In this document: positions 61,798 through 64,000 of the stretch, one piece after another
Position numbering within the stretch: position 1 is the first letter of the stretch
Layout of the letters: each line of letters starts with the position of its first letter
Assembly (NCBI RefSeq): GCF_021991925.1
Contig: NZ_RXZI01000005.1
Location: 62,001-126,000 of the forward strand
Reading direction: 5' to 3'
DNA length: 64,000 nucleotides
DNA from: Sutcliffiella horikoshii
GTDB taxonomy: Bacteria > Bacillota > Bacilli > Bacillales > Bacillaceae_I
The notes under the pieces: generated by a model
What the model was told of the DNA's origin: nothing
What the model saw: only the letters and a program-made list of their open reading frames with translations
Databases searched by the model: none
Translations under genes and position numbers: made by a program

Positions 61798-61838
61798 AAA
61801 AAGAGTGCGCATTTTATGAAGGTGCGCACTCTTTTTAC
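61798..61838. terminator. Bidirectional terminator
   Basis: AAAAAGAGTGCGCA / TGCGCACTCTTTTT stem, ATTTTATGAAGG loop; serves the nitroreductase and the small minus-strand gene. Confidence 0.92.
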
Positions 61839-61840
61839 TG

Positions 61841-62014
61841 TTATTCATTGATTTGTTGTTGAACTTGTTGGATTTTCTGTTGAGCTTTTACAAGCTCGTC
61901 TATAGCGAAATAACAAGCTTCTGACTCTGTAGCATTTGAACTGACTTGTTTTAAATGATGGTGTGCTTTATGAATGATATCTTGCGCTTCTTGTAATTCA
62001 CTTTTAAAGTTCAT
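61841..62014 (-). CDS. Small helical protein, unknown function
   Basis: A 57-aa frame on the minus strand, start ATG 62014 with AAAGGA 10 nt upstream and stop sharing the bidirectional terminator. Sequence is helical and amphipathic (FKSELQEAQDIIHKAH, IDELVKAQQKIQQVQQQI), a likely coiled coil. I do not recognise the family. Confidence 0.6.
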   Translation of the reverse strand: MNFKSELQEAQDIIHKAHHHLKQVSSNATESEACYFAIDELVKAQQKIQQVQQQINE

Positions 62015-62050
62015 GGCTAAACATTCCTTTCATTAATTGGTCTTATATCC

Positions 62051-63556
62051 TCAATTTTCTTTTGTCTTCTTCAATGGAACCTTCCCCTTGATCTCCAACC
62101 GAAAGGCTTTTACTATCGCAAAGGCCATCATCAACAATACGAATGTCAGTGGAAAAGCACTGACAATAATGGCTGTTTGCAGCCCTTCCAATCCTCCTGA
62201 ATACATCAGCACTACTGCAGAAGCAGAGAGAATCAACCCCCATGTCAATTTCACGTAAAATGGAGGGTTGATATCCCCATTGGTAGTCTGCATTCCTAGC
62301 ACAAATGTAGCGGAATCCGCACTTGTGATGAAAAAGGTGGCAATCAAAAGAATAGTAATAATGGATAAGAGTGTTCCGAAAGGCAAAAGTTTATAAACAT
62401 AAAATAAAGCTGTTTCAAAGCTTTGCGTGGAAACCTGGGCACCTTCCATTAACTCCATATGAATGCCAGTCCCGCCAAAGACACTGAACCAGAATGCACA
62501 CACAAGTGTCGGCACCAATAATACTGCGATAACAAACTCCCGGACGGTTCGACCCTTTGACACCCTGGCTATGAACGTTCCGACAAAAGGCGACCAAGAA
62601 ATCCACCAGGCCCAATAGAAAATCGTCCACCCTTCAATCCATTCGGCATTTTCATTATTAAATGGAGCAAGACGGAGCCCCATGCTTGGGAGATTTTGTA
62701 TGTAGTCACCAAGAGTAGTCGTAAATAGATTCAATAAGAAAGTAGTAGGACCGATAAACAGCATCGCAAAAAGCAGAAGCGTGGCTAGAATCATGTTGGT
62801 GTTACTTAAATACTTGATTCCTTTGGATAGACCCGTTCCAGCCGAAATAAGGAATAAAACAGTCACAATCGCCATGATGGTCAGTTGGATGGCAAAGTTG
62901 TTTGGGATGTTAAACAGATAATTGAGCCCGCCATTTATTTGTTGAGCCCCAAGTCCCAATGAAGCACAGACTCCAAAGACAGTGGCAAACACGGCAACAA
63001 TATCTACAACTTTTCCGACCGTCCCATTCGTTTTTTCCCCTAATAGGGGGTATAGCGTTGCACTCATCAATCCAGGTGCATCTTTTCTAAATTTAAAATA
63101 CGCAATGGAGAGAGCGATAGTGGCGTAAATGGCCCAGGCATGAAACCCCCAGTGTAAAAAGGTGTAACGAAGTCCTAATTTAGCAGAAGCTGCCGTGCCA
63201 CCCTCACCAAGAGGTGGAGTGGTAAAGTGAGAGATTGGCTCTGCGACTCCGTAGAAAACAAGCCCAATCCCCATTCCTGCACTGAACAACATCGCAAACC
63301 AAGTCAAGGTAGAATAATCAGGGAGATCCTTGTCCTTTCCAAGCTTTATTTTTCCATACTTGCTGAAGATGAGAAACAGAGCAAATAAAAGAAAGAAAGT
63401 AGCTGCCAACTGATAAAACCAGCCAAAAGCATTGAGGATGAATGAGTTTGCCTGATCCATTCCTTTACTAAACGGCTCCGGGAAAATAACCCCCACTAAC
63501 ACAAACAAAGCAGCAATGATAACGGAAATCCAGAAAACTTTACCGATACCTTTCAT
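62051..63556 (-). CDS. BCCT family glycine betaine/choline/carnitine transporter (OpuD-like)
   Basis: A 501-aa BCCT transporter with twelve predicted membrane helices. Signature FYWAWWISWSPFVGTFIARVSKGRT (near 315-340) and the trimer-forming GMGIGLVFYGVAEPISHF (about 97-114) are intact, and aromatic WW box residues for trimethylammonium binding are present. Likely imports glycine betaine for osmoprotection with sodium. The minus-strand ATG at 63556 or GTG at 63565 are both possible; neither site is ideal. Single-gene unit. Confidence 0.92.
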   Translation of the reverse strand: MKGIGKVFWISVIIAALFVLVGVIFPEPFSKGMDQANSFILNAFGWFYQLAATFFLLFALFLIFSKYGKIKLGKDKDLPDYSTLTWFAMLFSAGMGIGLVFYGVAEPISHFTTPPLGEGGTAASAKLGLRYTFLHWGFHAWAIYATIALSIAYFKFRKDAPGLMSATLYPLLGEKTNGTVGKVVDIVAVFATVFGVCASLGLGAQQINGGLNYLFNIPNNFAIQLTIMAIVTVLFLISAGTGLSKGIKYLSNTNMILATLLLFAMLFIGPTTFLLNLFTTTLGDYIQNLPSMGLRLAPFNNENAEWIEGWTIFYWAWWISWSPFVGTFIARVSKGRTVREFVIAVLLVPTLVCAFWFSVFGGTGIHMELMEGAQVSTQSFETALFYVYKLLPFGTLLSIITILLIATFFITSADSATFVLGMQTTNGDINPPFYVKLTWGLILSASAVVLMYSGGLEGLQTAIIVSAFPLTFVLLMMAFAIVKAFRLEIKGKVPLKKTKEN

Positions 63557-63709
63557 GACATCCACGCCTTTCCCGATATAATCCTTTCGCTAGCATTCCC
63601 TAAATTACCTCATTCCTTTCAAATTAAATTTACTTCTTCTTTCATCCTCCTCAGCATAGGTTGTACAAGATGCTCTAATGTGCAACTGCAAGAGGGAGGA
63701 CAATTTCCA

Positions 63710-63991
63710 ATGAAAAAAATATTAAGCCATTTCGACCCGTCCGTTCTATCGATGGCAGGGATTCGAATCTTTTCTGGACTATTAGAAATTACCGCTGCCA
63801 TTATCATGCTCAGTTTAAATGATGTAAAAAAAGCAATCGTAGTGAACTCGATGCTAGCGGTGGTGGGCCCGCTGATCTTTATTTCCACCATGATGATCGG
63901 ACTGATTAGCATGGCGGATGAAATCTCCTTTTCCAAAATGATCTACATCGCGATTGGAGTGGGTTTTATCTTATTTGGCATCTACAAATGA
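63710..63991 (+). CDS. yqhV: DUF2619 family membrane protein YqhV
   Basis: A 93-aa three-helix protein matching YqhV in length and in the start MKKILSHFDPSVLSMAGIRIFSGLLEI. In B. subtilis it lies directly after efp and before spoIIIAA; here about 50 kb later, so the backbone resumes at this point. The start is ATG 63710 with AGGGAGGACAATTTCC; a longer in-frame start at 63680 has no good site. Function unknown. Confidence 0.92.
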   Translation: MKKILSHFDPSVLSMAGIRIFSGLLEITAAIIMLSLNDVKKAIVVNSMLAVVGPLIFISTMMIGLISMADEISFSKMIYIAIGVGFILFGIYK

Positions 63992-64000
63992 GAATTTGTA

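Overview
The window comes from an endospore-forming, low-GC Gram-positive of the Bacillaceae. Evidence: the B. subtilis-like yqh gene order (lipM, mntR/yqhN, yqhO, yqhP, yqhQ, yqhR, aroQ/yqhS, yqhT, efp, yqhV), two gerA-type germinant-receptor operons, an H-type small acid-soluble spore protein, strong AGGAGG ribosome binding sites, frequent TTG/GTG starts, sigma-A-like promoters, a SAM-I riboswitch and two T-boxes. I cannot name the species.

Layout. 1-13.5 kb is conserved chromosomal backbone: the end of lipM, then a B12-dependent ribonucleotide reductase (nrdJ) with candidate NrdR boxes and a gerB-gerA-gerC operon placed between lipM and mntR, then mntR to efp. In B. subtilis efp is followed directly by yqhV and spoIIIAA. 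Here yqhV appears only at 63.7 kb, so about 50 kb of accessory DNA sits between efp and yqhV.

13.5-24 kb holds two unusual noncoding tandem repeats (a 21-bp-phased TGTCCRAA array and a 52-bp hairpin array with compensatory changes), a secreted TolB-like propeller protein, an oligo-1,6-glucosidase behind a LacI-type operator, a ribose-type ABC transporter behind a SAM-I riboswitch (possibly a methylthioribose importer), and a TyrZ-type tyrosyl-tRNA synthetase behind a tyrosine T-box.

24-38 kb holds small enzymes, a PHB-depolymerase-like secreted esterase, a zinc-ribbon/RNA-polymerase alpha-CTD-like protein, sspH, and a cluster of MpsC-family protein, SbtA-like bicarbonate permease, PAS-STAS protein and RNase J paralogue in which the first two genes each follow an intrinsic terminator. 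38-47 kb has an APH-like kinase with a leader resembling an attenuator, a second germinant-receptor operon (A-C-B order), acetyltransferases, a PstS-like protein and several broken small genes.

47-58 kb is a gene-poor, AT-rich accessory stretch: a second, archaeal/E. coli-type methionyl-tRNA synthetase under a methionine T-box, a WYL regulator divergent from a RibD/DHFR-like enzyme, a TlpA-CcdA thiol-redox pair, a NUDIX remnant, a nitrilase, an SDR and a methyltransferase, with a dispersed terminator-like repeat (GGGCGC...GCGCTC) between them. 58-63.6 kb has three redox/regulator modules (AraC-type regulator with flavodoxin-fold oxidoreductase, DoxX, Rrf2 with nitroreductase), a small IS3-type remnant and a betaine/choline/carnitine-type transporter, before the backbone resumes at yqhV.

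The accessory block looks built from independent cargo units, each with its own promoter, terminator or riboregulator. Several are one mutation away from intact, with an in-frame stop or a frameshift, which suggests recent acquisition and decay or sequencing error.
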